Notes: generated by a model from the sequence alone, not told the origin. DNA of 64,000 nucleotides from Desulfovibrio aminophilus DSM 12254 (GCF_000422565.1 NZ_KE383876.1:254220-318219), one strand, 5' to 3'; counted from the stretch's first letter, positions 42,406-54,213 are shown. Made by a program: numbers and translations.

Positions 42406-44853
42406 CTACTCGTCGACAGGCCGGGAGTAGGAGCAGCCCTTTTTGGGGCAGGCGATGATCTGGCCCTTGGCCTTGGTGTGCTTGCGGACGAGGACGGGGT
42501 GCCCGCAGTCCGGGCAGGTCTCGGCGATGGGCCAGTCCCAGGTGGCGTAGTCGCACTTGGGGTAGCGGGAGCAGGAGTAGAAGACCTTGCCCCGGCGGGA
42601 GCTTTTCTCCACGAGTTCGCCGTCGCAGCCCGGGTTGGGGCATTTGACGCCGGTGCGGAAGGGCTCGGTGTAGTCGCAGTCCGGGTAGCCGGAGCAGGCG
42701 ATGAAGCGCGAGCCGGTGCGGGCGGTCTTGAGCAGGAGATCCTTGCCGCACTTGGGGCACTTGCCCACGACTTCCTGGGCGGCGGCCTCGCGGACCACGA
42801 TGGCGCCGTTCTCGTCGCGGGTGAAGTTCTTGATGCCCTTGCAGTCGGGGTAGCCGGAGCAGCCCAGGAACTCGCCCCGGGAGCCGGACTTGACGAGCAT
42901 GGGCTTGCCGCAGAGGTCGCAGGTGATGTCCGTGACCTGGTTCTGGCCGCGCTCCTGGACCACGATGGCGCCGTTCGCGTCGCGGGTGAAGTTCTTGATG
43001 CTCTTGCAGTCCGGGTAGCCGGTGCAGCCCAGGAACTCGCCGGTCTTGCCGAACTTCACGGCCATGGGCTTGCCGCAGATATCGCAGACCACGCCGGTGT
43101 CCTGGCTGATGCGGGTCATCTCCTTCTGGGCCTTTTCCAGGAGGGGATAGAAGCCCTCGGCGAAATGGCGGATGAGCGCGGTCCAGTCCTGCTTGCCCTC
43201 GGACACGGCGTCGAGCTTGTTCTCCATGTCGGCGGTGAAGCCCACGTCCATGAGCTCGGGGAAGTGCTCGGAGAGCTGGTCGCTGACCGTGACGCCCAAT
43301 TCGCTGGGGGCGAAGCGCTTCTCCTCCAGGCGCACGTACTCGCGGTCCTGGATGGTGGAAATGATGGCCGCGTAGGTCGAGGGCCGCCCGATGCCCAGCT
43401 CCTCCAGCTCCTTGACCAGCGAGGCCTCGGAGTAGCGGGCGGGCGGGGTGGTGAATTTCTGTTCCTTGCGGATCTCGCGGACGTCCAGGCGGTCGCCGGG
43501 GGCCAGCTTGGGCAGGTCGGCGGTGGCGGCCTCCTCGGCCTCGGGCTCGGCGGACTCGGCGTCCTTCTTGGCCACCTTGGCCTGGGCGGCCAGGAAGCCG
43601 GGGAAGAGCAGGCGTTCGCCCTTGGTCCGCCAGAGGGTCTTGGCGGCGCGGACGGTGACGGTGGTGTCCCAGAACTCGGCGTCGGCCATCTGGGAGGCCA
43701 CGAAGCGCTGCCAGATGAGGGAGTAGATGCGGAACTGGTCCGCTGGCAGGAGCGGCTTGAGCTGGTCGGGGCTCAGGGTCACGTCCACCGGGCGGATGGC
43801 TTCGTGGGCGTCCTGGGCGCTGCCCTTGGTCTTGTAGGCCCGGGGCTTGGCGGGCAGAAAATCCTTGCCGAAGCGCGACAGGATCAGGTCGCGGGCGGCG
43901 TCGCGGGCCTCGTCCGCGATGCGCACGGAGTCGGTACGCATGTAGGTGATGAGCGCGAGCGTGCCGCGATCGCCCAGGTCCACGCCTTCGTAGAGACGCT
44001 GGGCGATGGTCATGGTCTTCTTGGCCGGGTAGCCCAGGCGGTTGTTGGCGTCCTGCTGGAGGGTGGAGGTGATGTAGGGCGGCAGGGGGGAACGCTTGCG
44101 CTTCTTCTCCTCCACGGAGTCCACGAGGAAGTCGGCGCGGGACAGCTCCTCGTGCAGGGCCTCGGCCTCGGCGGCGGAGCCGATGGGATTCGAGCCGGGC
44201 TTCACGGCCTTGCCGTCGTTCTTCCAGAGTTCGGTCCAGAAGGGCGGGGGCGTCCCGGCGGCGAGCAGGGCCTTGAACGGCCAGTACTCCTCGGGGCGGA
44301 AGGCCCGGCGGAGCTTCTCGCGTTCGACGATGAGCTTGAGGGCCACGGACTGCACGCGCCCGGCGGAGATGCCGCGCTTGACCTTCTTCCAGAGGATGGG
44401 GCTGATCTTGTAGCCCACGAGTCGGTCGAGGACGCGGCGGGCCTGCTGGGAGTCGAAGAGCCGCTCGTTCAGTTCGCGGGGGTGCTCCAGGGCCTCGCGC
44501 ACGGCCCGGGGCGTGATCTCGTTGAACTGGATGCGCGAAAGGTTCTGGTTCTCATCCTTGATGAGCTCGGCCACGTGCCAGGCGATGGCCTCTCCCTCGC
44601 GGTCGGGGTCCGGGGCCAGAAAGACCTGCCCAGCCTTCTTGGCGGCGGCCTTGAGGCGCTTGACCACCTCTTCCTTGCCCTTGATGACCTGGTAGCGGGG
44701 GGCGAAGCCCTGGGCCTCGTCCACGCCCAGGTCGCGCACGGGCAGGTCGCGCACGTGTCCCACGGAGGCTTCGACCATGTAGTCCTTGCCCAGGAACTTG
44801 CCGATGGTCTTCACCTTGGCCGGCGACTCGACGATGATCAGGTTCTTGCTCAT
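42406..44853 (-). CDS. topA: DNA topoisomerase I
   Basis: An 815-residue type IA topoisomerase that relaxes negative supercoils. The TOPRIM region starts LIIVESPAKVKTIGKFLG and includes the acidic cluster LAPDPDREGEAIAWH. The active-site Tyr is in ALITYMRTDSVRI. After residue 575, up to five zinc-ribbon units follow: CDICGKPM, CDLCGKPM, CPKCGKDL, CPNPGCDG and CPDCGHPV, each paired with a later Cys pair (CTGYPDC, CSGYPDC and so on). The first two ribbons are nearly identical in DNA. The ATG at 44853 is chosen over an in-frame GTG at 44883; neither has a strong ribosome site. Confidence 0.96.
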   Translation of the reverse strand: MSKNLIIVESPAKVKTIGKFLGKDYMVEASVGHVRDLPVRDLGVDEAQGFAPRYQVIKGKEEVVKRLKAAAKKAGQVFLAPDPDREGEAIAWHVAELIKDENQNLSRIQFNEITPRAVREALEHPRELNERLFDSQQARRVLDRLVGYKISPILWKKVKRGISAGRVQSVALKLIVEREKLRRAFRPEEYWPFKALLAAGTPPPFWTELWKNDGKAVKPGSNPIGSAAEAEALHEELSRADFLVDSVEEKKRKRSPLPPYITSTLQQDANNRLGYPAKKTMTIAQRLYEGVDLGDRGTLALITYMRTDSVRIADEARDAARDLILSRFGKDFLPAKPRAYKTKGSAQDAHEAIRPVDVTLSPDQLKPLLPADQFRIYSLIWQRFVASQMADAEFWDTTVTVRAAKTLWRTKGERLLFPGFLAAQAKVAKKDAESAEPEAEEAATADLPKLAPGDRLDVREIRKEQKFTTPPARYSEASLVKELEELGIGRPSTYAAIISTIQDREYVRLEEKRFAPSELGVTVSDQLSEHFPELMDVGFTADMENKLDAVSEGKQDWTALIRHFAEGFYPLLEKAQKEMTRISQDTGVVCDICGKPMAVKFGKTGEFLGCTGYPDCKSIKNFTRDANGAIVVQERGQNQVTDITCDLCGKPMLVKSGSRGEFLGCSGYPDCKGIKNFTRDENGAIVVREAAAQEVVGKCPKCGKDLLLKTARTGSRFIACSGYPDCDYTEPFRTGVKCPNPGCDGELVEKSSRRGKVFYSCSRYPKCDYATWDWPIAETCPDCGHPVLVRKHTKAKGQIIACPKKGCSYSRPVDE

Positions 44854-44913
44854 GTCGGCTGGGCTATAGCCACCTGAAGCCACCTTGGCAAGGGCGGGAC
44901 GGACGGGCCGGAA

Positions 44914-46176
44914 TCATAGGGAATCCCAAAGCAGCTTCATGTTCAATGCAATGACGGCGACGGCGATGCAGACGAGCACGAAGGTGTGCCAGGCGGTATT
45001 CACATAGGGGCCCATGACTTTTTTCGAGGAGGTCAGCATGAGCTGGAGCAGGATGGTCAGGGGCAGTTGCACCGAAAGAAGCATCTGGGACACGACCAGA
45101 CCCCGGAAGGGGTCGGAGACGAAGAAGATGGCGGCCAGGGCCCCGAAGAGGGTCAGGCCCACGCCCACTCGGCTGTGGAAGTCCTTGATGTCGTAGGGCT
45201 CGTCGAAGATGCCCGCGAAGATGGAGCCCCCGGCCATGCCCGCCGTGACGCTGGAGGAGATCCCGGCCATGAGCAGGGCCAGGGCGAAGACCAGGGCCGC
45301 CGAGTCCCCGAGCAGGGGGCCGAGCATGGCCTGGGCCTGCTCCAGGGCGTCCACCTGGAGGCCCTGGGCGAAGAAGGTGGCCGCGGCCACGAGGATCATG
45401 GCGCTGTTGATGGCCCAGCCCACGCCCATGGAGAAGAGGGTGTCCAGGAACTCGTAGCGGAGCTGGCGCTGGATGATCTCCGGCGACTCGCGGTTCCACT
45501 GGCGGCTCTGGATCACCTCGGAGTGCAGAAAGAGGTTGTGGGGCATGACCACGGCCCCGAGCACGCTCATGACGATGACCATGGAGCCCTCGGGCAGGCT
45601 GGGCGTGACCCAGCCGCGCATGGCCGGGCCCCAGTCGATGGGGGCTAGGTGCAACTCGAAGAGGAAGCAGAGGCCGATGAGCGAGACGAAGGCGATGATG
45701 TATTTCTCCAGCCGCCGGTAGGAGTTGGAGTAGAGCATCCAGACCACCACGGCCGTGGTCAGGGCCGCGCCCAGGGGGATGGGCAGGCCGAAGAGCATGG
45801 ACAGGGCGATGGCTCCACCGAGGATTTCGGCCAGGGCCGTGGCCACGGCGGCCAGCACGGCCGAGCCCAGGAGCGCGCGGGACAGAGGCTTGGACAGATG
45901 GCGGGTGGCGGCCTCGGAGAGGCAGAGGCCCGTGGCGATGCCGAGGTGGGCGGCGTTGTGCTGGAGCACGATGAGCATGACCGTGGACAGGCTGACCATC
46001 CAGAGCAGCTCGTAGCCGTAGCCCGCCCCGGCGGCCACGTTGGAGGCCCAGTTGCCGGGGTCGATGAAGCCGACCGTGACGAGCAGGCCCGGGCCGACGT
46101 ATTTCCAGAGTTCCCAGGCCGTGAGCCGGGGTGCGTGGATCTCCCGGAAGCGGCGAAGCAGTTTTTTCAAGGGCAT
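44914..46176 (-). CDS. Nramp family divalent metal (Mn2+/Fe2+) transporter
   Basis: A 420-residue inner-membrane protein with about 11 membrane helices. The metal-binding motifs of TM1 (GFIDPGNWASN) and TM6 (GAVVMPHNLFLHSEV) are both intact, with the conserved Asp, Asn and Met-Pro-His. It should import Mn2+ or Fe2+ with protons. The ATG at 46176 (MPLKKLLRRF) is chosen because it is the first one near TM1, although no strong ribosome site precedes it. It is divergent from the PflX-like gene, with 82 bases between them. Confidence 0.93.
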   Translation of the reverse strand: MPLKKLLRRFREIHAPRLTAWELWKYVGPGLLVTVGFIDPGNWASNVAAGAGYGYELLWMVSLSTVMLIVLQHNAAHLGIATGLCLSEAATRHLSKPLSRALLGSAVLAAVATALAEILGGAIALSMLFGLPIPLGAALTTAVVVWMLYSNSYRRLEKYIIAFVSLIGLCFLFELHLAPIDWGPAMRGWVTPSLPEGSMVIVMSVLGAVVMPHNLFLHSEVIQSRQWNRESPEIIQRQLRYEFLDTLFSMGVGWAINSAMILVAAATFFAQGLQVDALEQAQAMLGPLLGDSAALVFALALLMAGISSSVTAGMAGGSIFAGIFDEPYDIKDFHSRVGVGLTLFGALAAIFFVSDPFRGLVVSQMLLSVQLPLTILLQLMLTSSKKVMGPYVNTAWHTFVLVCIAVAVIALNMKLLWDSL

Positions 46177-46258
46177 GGGGGAAATTCTAGCCGCGCCCGG
46201 GGGCCTTGGCAACGGGGGCGGGGTGACGTAGCGGTCCTTTTCGCACATACTCGGAACC

Positions 46259-47233
46259 ATGCCCGGGGAATCCACGCAGCCGTCCTACGCCCGCCTCGGA
46301 GCGGATGAACTGAGGCGAAGAGCCGAATCGGCCCTGGCCCGGCTCTCGGCCTGCGATCTTTGCCCCAGGAAGTGCGGCGTCGACCGTTCGGCCGGGGAAG
46401 CCGGGTTCTGCCATGCCGGGCGGCGGGCGGTGGTGGCTTCGTATCAGCTCCACTACGGCGAGGAGTCCGTGCTGGTGGGCCGGGGCGGCTCCGGGACCGT
46501 CTTCTTCTCCGGCTGCAACCTGGGCTGCGTGTTCTGCCAGAACTGGGACATCAGCCACGCGGACGCGGATGGATGCCTGGAAGGCATCGAGGCCTCGCCG
46601 GAGGAGTTGGCCGGGGTCATGCTGGAACTCCAGTCCCAAGGCGCGGAGAACATCAACCTCGTGAGCCCCACGCACGTGGCGGGGCAAATCCTGGAGGCCC
46701 TGCCCACGGCCCTGGAGCACGGCCTGCGCCTGCCACTGGTCTGGAACTCCGGCGGCTACGAGTCGCTGGAGACGCTGGCCCTGCTGGACGGGGTGGTGGA
46801 CATCTTCATGCCCGACGCCAAGGTCTGGGACCAGGACGTCGCGGCCCGCATCCTCCTGGCCCGGGACTACCCGGAGACGGCGCGGGCGGCCATCGCCGAG
46901 ATGCACCGCCAGGTGGGCGACCTGGAACTGGACGAACGGGGTCTGGCGCGGAAGGGGCTGCTGGTCCGGCACCTGGTCCTGCCCGAGGGACTGGCTGGAA
47001 GCGGAGAATGGATGCATTTCCTGGCCGGGCTGTCGCCGTTGACCTTCGTGAACGTCATGGGCCAGTATCGGCCGTGCGGCCGTGCCGGAGAATTTCCCCC
47101 TCTGGACCGTCCCGTGCGGCCCGGGGAATTGGCGACGGCCCAGGATGCGGCCCGCCGGGCCGGGCTCACGCGCCTGGACGACGCCCCGGACGCCCTGCCG
47201 GCGTGGATTCTCCGCCACATCCGGTCGGACTGA
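46259..47233 (+). CDS. PflX-like radical SAM protein
   Basis: A 324-residue radical SAM protein resembling the PflA/PflX activase group. An N-terminal cysteine cluster (Cys32, 35, 39 and 51: CDLCPRKCGVDRSAGEAGFC) may hold an extra iron-sulfur centre. The radical SAM motif C86-x3-C90-x2-C93 is in FFSGCNLGCVFCQNWD. Family-typical VSPTHVAGQIL and the C-terminal FVNVMGQYRPC are present. No glycyl-radical partner (such as pyruvate formate-lyase) is adjacent, so the target is unknown. It lies directly upstream of glnA on the same strand, but glnA has its own promoter. Confidence 0.85.
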   Translation: MPGESTQPSYARLGADELRRRAESALARLSACDLCPRKCGVDRSAGEAGFCHAGRRAVVASYQLHYGEESVLVGRGGSGTVFFSGCNLGCVFCQNWDISHADADGCLEGIEASPEELAGVMLELQSQGAENINLVSPTHVAGQILEALPTALEHGLRLPLVWNSGGYESLETLALLDGVVDIFMPDAKVWDQDVAARILLARDYPETARAAIAEMHRQVGDLELDERGLARKGLLVRHLVLPEGLAGSGEWMHFLAGLSPLTFVNVMGQYRPCGRAGEFPPLDRPVRPGELATAQDAARRAGLTRLDDAPDALPAWILRHIRSD

Positions 47234-47416
47234 ACAAAATTGTCACACCTCAAAAGCCTGCCCCTGTAAGCGCCAATTGTCATTTAACGTTTTTGTCATG
47301 CCCTTTGGCTTTTCTGAAGTTTTTTTTCACAAAAACGCCATTTCCTGCCCATGAAATTCAAGGCCTCCTCCCATCGAAAAATCACAACCAACTGAAAAAA
47401 AAGCGCAACCGACCTT

Positions 47417-47432
47417 TGGCACGAGGATTGTT
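47417..47432 (+). promoter_or_regulatory. Sigma-54 promoter of glnA
   Basis: TGGCAC (47417-47422), five bases, then TTGTT (47428-47432) matches the -24/-12 pattern TGGCAC-N5-TTGCW with one mismatch (TTGT for TTGC). It lies 58 bases before the start codon. The AT-rich DNA at 47235-47405 carries TTGTCA three times (47240, 47277 and 47293), possible enhancer sites for an NtrC-type activator. Confidence 0.7.
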
Positions 47433-47490
47433 AGTCACTGCGAACCGGACTTCCCGGTCGAGACGGCAACAACAAACGTGGAGGAAGGAT

Positions 47491-48834
47491 ATGGAGATTC
47501 CCGTTTTCAAGTGCAAGAACGCCGACGACGTCATGAAGGCGGTGAAGGACTACAACGTCAGCTTCATCCAGTACTGGTTCATGGACATCCTCGGCACACT
47601 GAAAAGCTTCCAGGTCACGCCCAAGGAGCTTGAGGCGTCCTTCGAGGAGGGCATGGGCTTCGACGGCTCCTCGATCCTCGGCTTCTGCCGCATCGACGAG
47701 TCCGACATGGTGGCCATGCCCGACCCGACCACCTTCCAGATCTGTTCCTGGCGGCCCACCGAGCGTCCGGTGGCCCGGATGTTCTGCGACATCGTCAACC
47801 CCGACGGCACCCCCTACGTGGGCGACTCCCGCTACTGCCTGAAGCGCGTCCTGGCCAAGGCCGCCCAGAAGGGCTACACCTTCTACGCCGGTCCCGAACT
47901 GGAGTTCTTCCTCTTCGCCGACGAAAAAAGCACCCAGATCCTGGACCACGGCGGCTACTTCGACGCCCCGCCCCTGGACCTCGGCAACAACGTCCGCCGC
48001 GACATCATCTTCGCTCTCGAGGCCATGGGCATCGCCATCGAGTACAGCCACCACGAAGTGGCCCCCAGTCAGCATGAGATCGACATGCGCTACGCCGAGG
48101 GCCTCAAGATGGCCGACACGGTCATGACCTACCGCGTGGTGGTCAAGGAGATCGCCCGCAAGCACGGCTGCTACGCCACCTTCATGCCCAAGCCCATCTT
48201 CGGCCAGAACGGCTCCGGCATGCACGTCCACCAGTCCCTGTTCAAGAAGGGCAAGAACGTCTTCTACGACGCCAACGACAAATACCACCTGTCCGCCGAC
48301 GGCAAGAGCTACATCGCGGGCATCCTCAAGCACGCCCCCGAGTTCGCCTGCGTGACCAACCAGTGGGTCAACTCCTACAAGCGCCTGGTGCCCGGCTACG
48401 AGGCCCCGGTGTACGTGGCCTGGGCCCGCCGCAACCGCTCGTCCCTGGTGCGCGTGCCCATGTACAAGCCCGGCAAGGAAGCCGCCACCCGCATGGAGCT
48501 GCGCTGCCCCGATCCGGCCGCCAACCCCTACCTGGCCTTCGCGGTCATGCTGGCCGCCGGCCTCAAGGGCATGGAAGAAGGCTACAAGCTCTGCGAGCCC
48601 ATCGAGGCCGACATCTTCCACATGGACGAGAAGACCCTCAAGAAGAACAAGATCACGTCCCTGCCCGGCAGCCTCCTGGAGGCCGCCCAGGTCATGAAGA
48701 AGTCCGCCCTGGTCAAGGAGACGCTGGGCGAGCACATCTTCACCAAGCTCTACGAGAACAAGATCGCCGAGTGGGACCGTTACCGCATCCAGGTCACCAA
48801 CTACGAGCTGGAGCGCTACCTGCCCCTGATGTAG
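47491..48834 (+). CDS. glnA: Glutamine synthetase, type I-alpha
   Basis: Makes glutamine from glutamate, ammonia and ATP. The 447-residue sequence is a GSI enzyme with GFDGSSILGFCRIDESDM (about 56-73), metal and ATP motifs YAGPELEFFLF and the C-terminal helical segment. It is of the shorter GSI-alpha type: it keeps Arg67 in FCRIDESDM (the feedback position in Bacillus GS). In the adenylylation region, the Tyr of the GSI-beta motif NLYDLP is replaced by NKITSLP, so covalent adenylylation should not occur. GAGGAAGG precedes the ATG. A sigma-54 promoter lies upstream and a strong terminator follows. Confidence 0.96.
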   Translation: MEIPVFKCKNADDVMKAVKDYNVSFIQYWFMDILGTLKSFQVTPKELEASFEEGMGFDGSSILGFCRIDESDMVAMPDPTTFQICSWRPTERPVARMFCDIVNPDGTPYVGDSRYCLKRVLAKAAQKGYTFYAGPELEFFLFADEKSTQILDHGGYFDAPPLDLGNNVRRDIIFALEAMGIAIEYSHHEVAPSQHEIDMRYAEGLKMADTVMTYRVVVKEIARKHGCYATFMPKPIFGQNGSGMHVHQSLFKKGKNVFYDANDKYHLSADGKSYIAGILKHAPEFACVTNQWVNSYKRLVPGYEAPVYVAWARRNRSSLVRVPMYKPGKEAATRMELRCPDPAANPYLAFAVMLAAGLKGMEEGYKLCEPIEADIFHMDEKTLKKNKITSLPGSLLEAAQVMKKSALVKETLGEHIFTKLYENKIAEWDRYRIQVTNYELERYLPLM

Positions 48835-48867
48835 AACGCACCTTCGCAGCCTCCGCCTCAATAGAAA

Positions 48868-48889
48868 AAGGCCCGCTTCGGCGGGCCTT
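48868..48889 (+). terminator. Intrinsic terminator after glnA
   Basis: AAGGCCCGC and GCGGGCCTT form a perfect 9-bp stem around a TTCG tetraloop, with an A-run before and CTTATTT after. It may serve the convergent MFS gene as well. Confidence 0.9.
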
Positions 48890-48918
48890 CTTATTTGCCG
48901 TCGGCTCGGAAAGCACGG

Positions 48919-50085
48919 TCAGCGGGCGGCTTCCGCCGTGGCCTCCTCGGCGCGGGGCAGGCCCCAGGACATGGCCGCGCTGAACAGCGGCAGGACCATC
49001 GTGAGAGCCAGGGCCGGACGCAGGCCGTGGGCGTCGGCCACCATGCCCATGAGCGGCGCGGCGATGCCGCCGATGGAGATCGCCAGCCCCAGGGTCACGC
49101 CGGAGGACAGCCCCACCTTGCCGGGCAGATAGCTCTGCCCGAGGACGATCATGGCGCTGTAGGGCACGGAGAGGGCCAATCCCAGGAGCACGAGGACGCC
49201 CAGGGCCGCCGCCGGGGTGTCCAGGAGCAGGAAGGCGGGCAGCAGAGGGATCATGGACAGGAAGCAATACAGGATGATCCGGGGCTGGCTGTGGCGGTCG
49301 GCCAGACGGCCCCCGGCCAGGGAGCCCACCACCGTGGATCCCGCGAAGACCGCCAGGGCCGTGGCCCCGTCCTGCTGGGATCGCCCGAGCACGTGCATCC
49401 AGTAGAGCGGGATGAAGGTGTTGTAGCCGAAGAAAAGCATGGACCGGCCCACGATGGCCCCGCCGAGCCGCAGGAAGGGGCCCCAGGCCGGGCGGCCCGA
49501 AGGTTTTTCGGCCTTGTTCCCGCCGCCGACGGCCGCCGCCGCTCCGGTGCGGGAGAAGACCCCGGCCACGACCAGGGCCACGATGCAGCCGGGAACGGCC
49601 ATGGCGGCCGAGCCCTCCAGGCCCCACCAGCCCAAGGCCGCGGCGGCCAGGATGGGGCCCAGAGTGAAGCCGAGGGTGCCGCCCACGCCGAAGACGCTCA
49701 TGGCCCCGGCCTTCTGCTCCCCGGCCAGGAGATTGACCTGCCGGGCGGCGACGGGGTGGAAGGCGGCAACTCCCGTGCCGCAGACCAGGGCCGCCGAAAG
49801 GACCAGGGCATAGCTCGGGACCAGGCCCGTGGCTCCCAGGCCCACGCAGGCCAGGATCACGGCCAGGGGCAGAAGCCAGAGCCCGGAAATACGGTCGGCC
49901 AGATGTCCGAAGGCGGGCTGGACCACGGTGGAGGCGACGTTGGAGGAGAAAACCACGGCCGCGGCCGCGGCGTAGGACAGGTCGTGACGGACGATGAGCA
50001 GGGGCAGCAGGGCGGGCAGGGCGCCCTGGTTGATGTCCGTGAACAGGTGGGCCAGGGTCAGCAGCAGGACGCGACGACGGTTCAT
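48919..50085 (-). CDS. MFS transporter (fosmidomycin-resistance-like)
   Basis: A 388-residue 12-helix transporter of the major facilitator superfamily, resembling the FSR group. The N-terminus LLLTLAHLFTDINQGALPALLPLLI is characteristic, with motif-A-like FGHLADRISG after helix 2 and a second AGGRLADRHSQPR in the C-half. A cytosolic linker lies near residue 190. Proteins like this export small drugs or metabolites. The ATG at 50085 has GGAAGGATATTC before it. It is divergent from an AraC-type regulator gene, which probably controls it. Confidence 0.9.
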   Translation of the reverse strand: MNRRRVLLLTLAHLFTDINQGALPALLPLLIVRHDLSYAAAAAVVFSSNVASTVVQPAFGHLADRISGLWLLPLAVILACVGLGATGLVPSYALVLSAALVCGTGVAAFHPVAARQVNLLAGEQKAGAMSVFGVGGTLGFTLGPILAAAALGWWGLEGSAAMAVPGCIVALVVAGVFSRTGAAAAVGGGNKAEKPSGRPAWGPFLRLGGAIVGRSMLFFGYNTFIPLYWMHVLGRSQQDGATALAVFAGSTVVGSLAGGRLADRHSQPRIILYCFLSMIPLLPAFLLLDTPAAALGVLVLLGLALSVPYSAMIVLGQSYLPGKVGLSSGVTLGLAISIGGIAAPLMGMVADAHGLRPALALTMVLPLFSAAMSWGLPRAEEATAEAAR

Positions 50086-50174
50086 GAATATCCTTCCCCA
50101 AGGCGTTCGATCGGCCGGAATGGGGCCGACGACCTTGTCATTAGCCCAACCCCGCTGTAGTTTCTCGCGACAAT

Positions 50175-50984
50175 ATGACGAAGAATAGCGCGAAACAGAC
50201 AACACCTTCCTCCCACCCGGGAAACAACACGGACCAGCTCCGGCCGATCATCGGCTTTTCCCGCCAGGGCCTGGGCATGGCCAACGTCCCCCACAGCCAC
50301 TTCCGCGCCCAGCTCGTGCATGCCGCCTCCGGGGTCATGACCATCACCACCTCCATGGGCATCTGGGTCACGCCGCCGCATCAGGGTCTTTGGGTTCCGT
50401 CCGGGGTGGAGCACCATGTGCGGGTGTACGGGCCCTATACCCTGAAAACGCTCTTCTTCCACCCGGACGCGGCGCCGTGGATGCCCCCGGAGTGCCGGGT
50501 GGCGCCCATGTCGCCGCTGCTGCGCGAACTCGTGATCCACGCCTGCGGCTTTCCTCCGGACTACCCCGTGGACGGCCCGGAAGCCCGGGTGGTGGCCGTG
50601 ATTCTGGACCTGATGCGGACCGCCACGGTGGAGCCCCTGCATCTGCCCATGCCCCACGATCCGCGGCTGGCGGTCGTGTGCCGCCGCCTGCTGGAGAATC
50701 CCGCGGACCGCAGCACACTGCCCGAGCTGGCCGAGCGGGCCGGAGCCGCCGACCGCACGCTGCTGCGGCTGTTCCACAAGGAGACGGGATTGACCTTCCG
50801 GGTCTGGAGGCGGCAGGCCCGGCTGCTGGCCGCGCTACGCAAGCTGGCGGCCGGAGAACCGGTGTCCTCCGTGGCTCCGGATCTGGGCTACGAGAGCCAG
50901 AGCGCGTTCATCGCCATGTTCCGGCGGGCCCTGGGGACCACGCCGGGACGCTATTTCTCGGAAACCGAGGCCGCGCGCGGCTAG
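50175..50984 (+). CDS. AraC family transcriptional regulator
   Basis: A 269-residue regulator with an N-terminal cupin-like sensor (about 40-130: HFRAQLVHAASGVMTITTSMG, PHQGLWVPSGVEHHVRVYG) and a C-terminal double HTH. The first helix pair is TLPELAERAGAADRTLLRLFHKETG, and the second contains LGYESQSAFIAMFRRALGTTPGRYF. It resembles AraC/NimR-like proteins next to transporters. The ATG at 50175 lacks a clear ribosome site. It is divergent from the MFS gene, so regulation of that transporter is likely. The stop overlaps the convergent TPR lipoprotein stop in CTAG. Confidence 0.92.
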   Translation: MTKNSAKQTTPSSHPGNNTDQLRPIIGFSRQGLGMANVPHSHFRAQLVHAASGVMTITTSMGIWVTPPHQGLWVPSGVEHHVRVYGPYTLKTLFFHPDAAPWMPPECRVAPMSPLLRELVIHACGFPPDYPVDGPEARVVAVILDLMRTATVEPLHLPMPHDPRLAVVCRRLLENPADRSTLPELAERAGAADRTLLRLFHKETGLTFRVWRRQARLLAALRKLAAGEPVSSVAPDLGYESQSAFIAMFRRALGTTPGRYFSETEAARG

Positions 50985-51760
50985 CGCTTGCCCAGACTCT
51001 TGAGCCGGGCCTCGACCACCAGCGGGTTGGGATAGGTTGCGCGGATGGATTCCAGAAGGTTGCGCGCCTCGGGCAAACGCCCCTCCTGCTCATATATGTC
51101 CACCAAAAGAAACACGGCCAGGGCCCGGGTCTCGTCGACGACCCCGGGCAGGGCCAGGAGTTCCTCCAGGGAGGTCTTGGCCCGGCCGAAGCTCTGGGTG
51201 AAGGTGTCGTTCTGGGCCGACTCGTAGAGGCAACGGGCCTTGAGCGCCGGAGTCGAGGCCTCCTGGGAGCAGCGCTCCAGGGTTTCCTGAGCGGCCTCGA
51301 AGTTGCGCTGGTTGCGCTGGGCCCGGGCCAGACGGATACGCACCGGCACGCTTTTTTCCGGATCATCGGTGAGTTTCAGGCACTTCTCCCAGGTCTCCAT
51401 GGCCTTGGCCCGGTTGCCCTGCTGCTCGTAGAGATCTCCCAGAAGAAAAAGCGGATCCTCACCCGTGGCGGTGGCCCCGCCGAACTCCAGGACCATGGAC
51501 TCCAAAAGCATGACCGAACGGTCCACGTCGCCCTTGACGTTCAGGGAGATGTCCAGGAGCCGGTCCCAGGCCTCCCGGCGGAAGCTCCCCTGGGGCTCTT
51601 TCTGAAGATAGCGCTCGTAGCTCGTTTCGGCCTCAAGGTAGAAGCCCTTGGACAGGGCCTCGCGGGCCGCCTCCACGTCGGGCGGGGCGGACTCCTCCCG
51701 CCGGATGCAGCCCGGCAGGAGGAGAACCAGAAGAAGGAGACAGGCCGAGGCCCGGACCAT
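50981..51760 (-). CDS. TPR-containing lipoprotein
   Basis: A 259-residue envelope lipoprotein: signal peptide VRASACLLLLVLLLPGC with the lipobox Cys18, followed by tetratricopeptide-like helices, including SKGFYLEAETSYERYL, FLLGDLYEQQGNRAKAMETWEKCL and LVDIYEQEGRLPEARNLLES. It could scaffold an envelope complex; the spacing is similar to BamD-like or YbgF-like TPR proteins, but no firm identity can be given. The ATG at 51760 is chosen; an in-frame GTG lies four codons upstream. It starts 17 bases downstream of the gyrA stop, on the same strand. Confidence 0.85.
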   Translation of the reverse strand: MVRASACLLLLVLLLPGCIRREESAPPDVEAAREALSKGFYLEAETSYERYLQKEPQGSFRREAWDRLLDISLNVKGDVDRSVMLLESMVLEFGGATATGEDPLFLLGDLYEQQGNRAKAMETWEKCLKLTDDPEKSVPVRIRLARAQRNQRNFEAAQETLERCSQEASTPALKARCLYESAQNDTFTQSFGRAKTSLEELLALPGVVDETRALAVFLLVDIYEQEGRLPEARNLLESIRATYPNPLVVEARLKSLGKR

Positions 51761-51777
51761 GTTCCCGCCCACGGAGG

Positions 51778-54213
<2,436 letters not shown>

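Noticed and set aside
42800..43040. Duplicated DNA as an inserted element
   Set aside because: It lies in frame within topA and encodes successive zinc ribbons.
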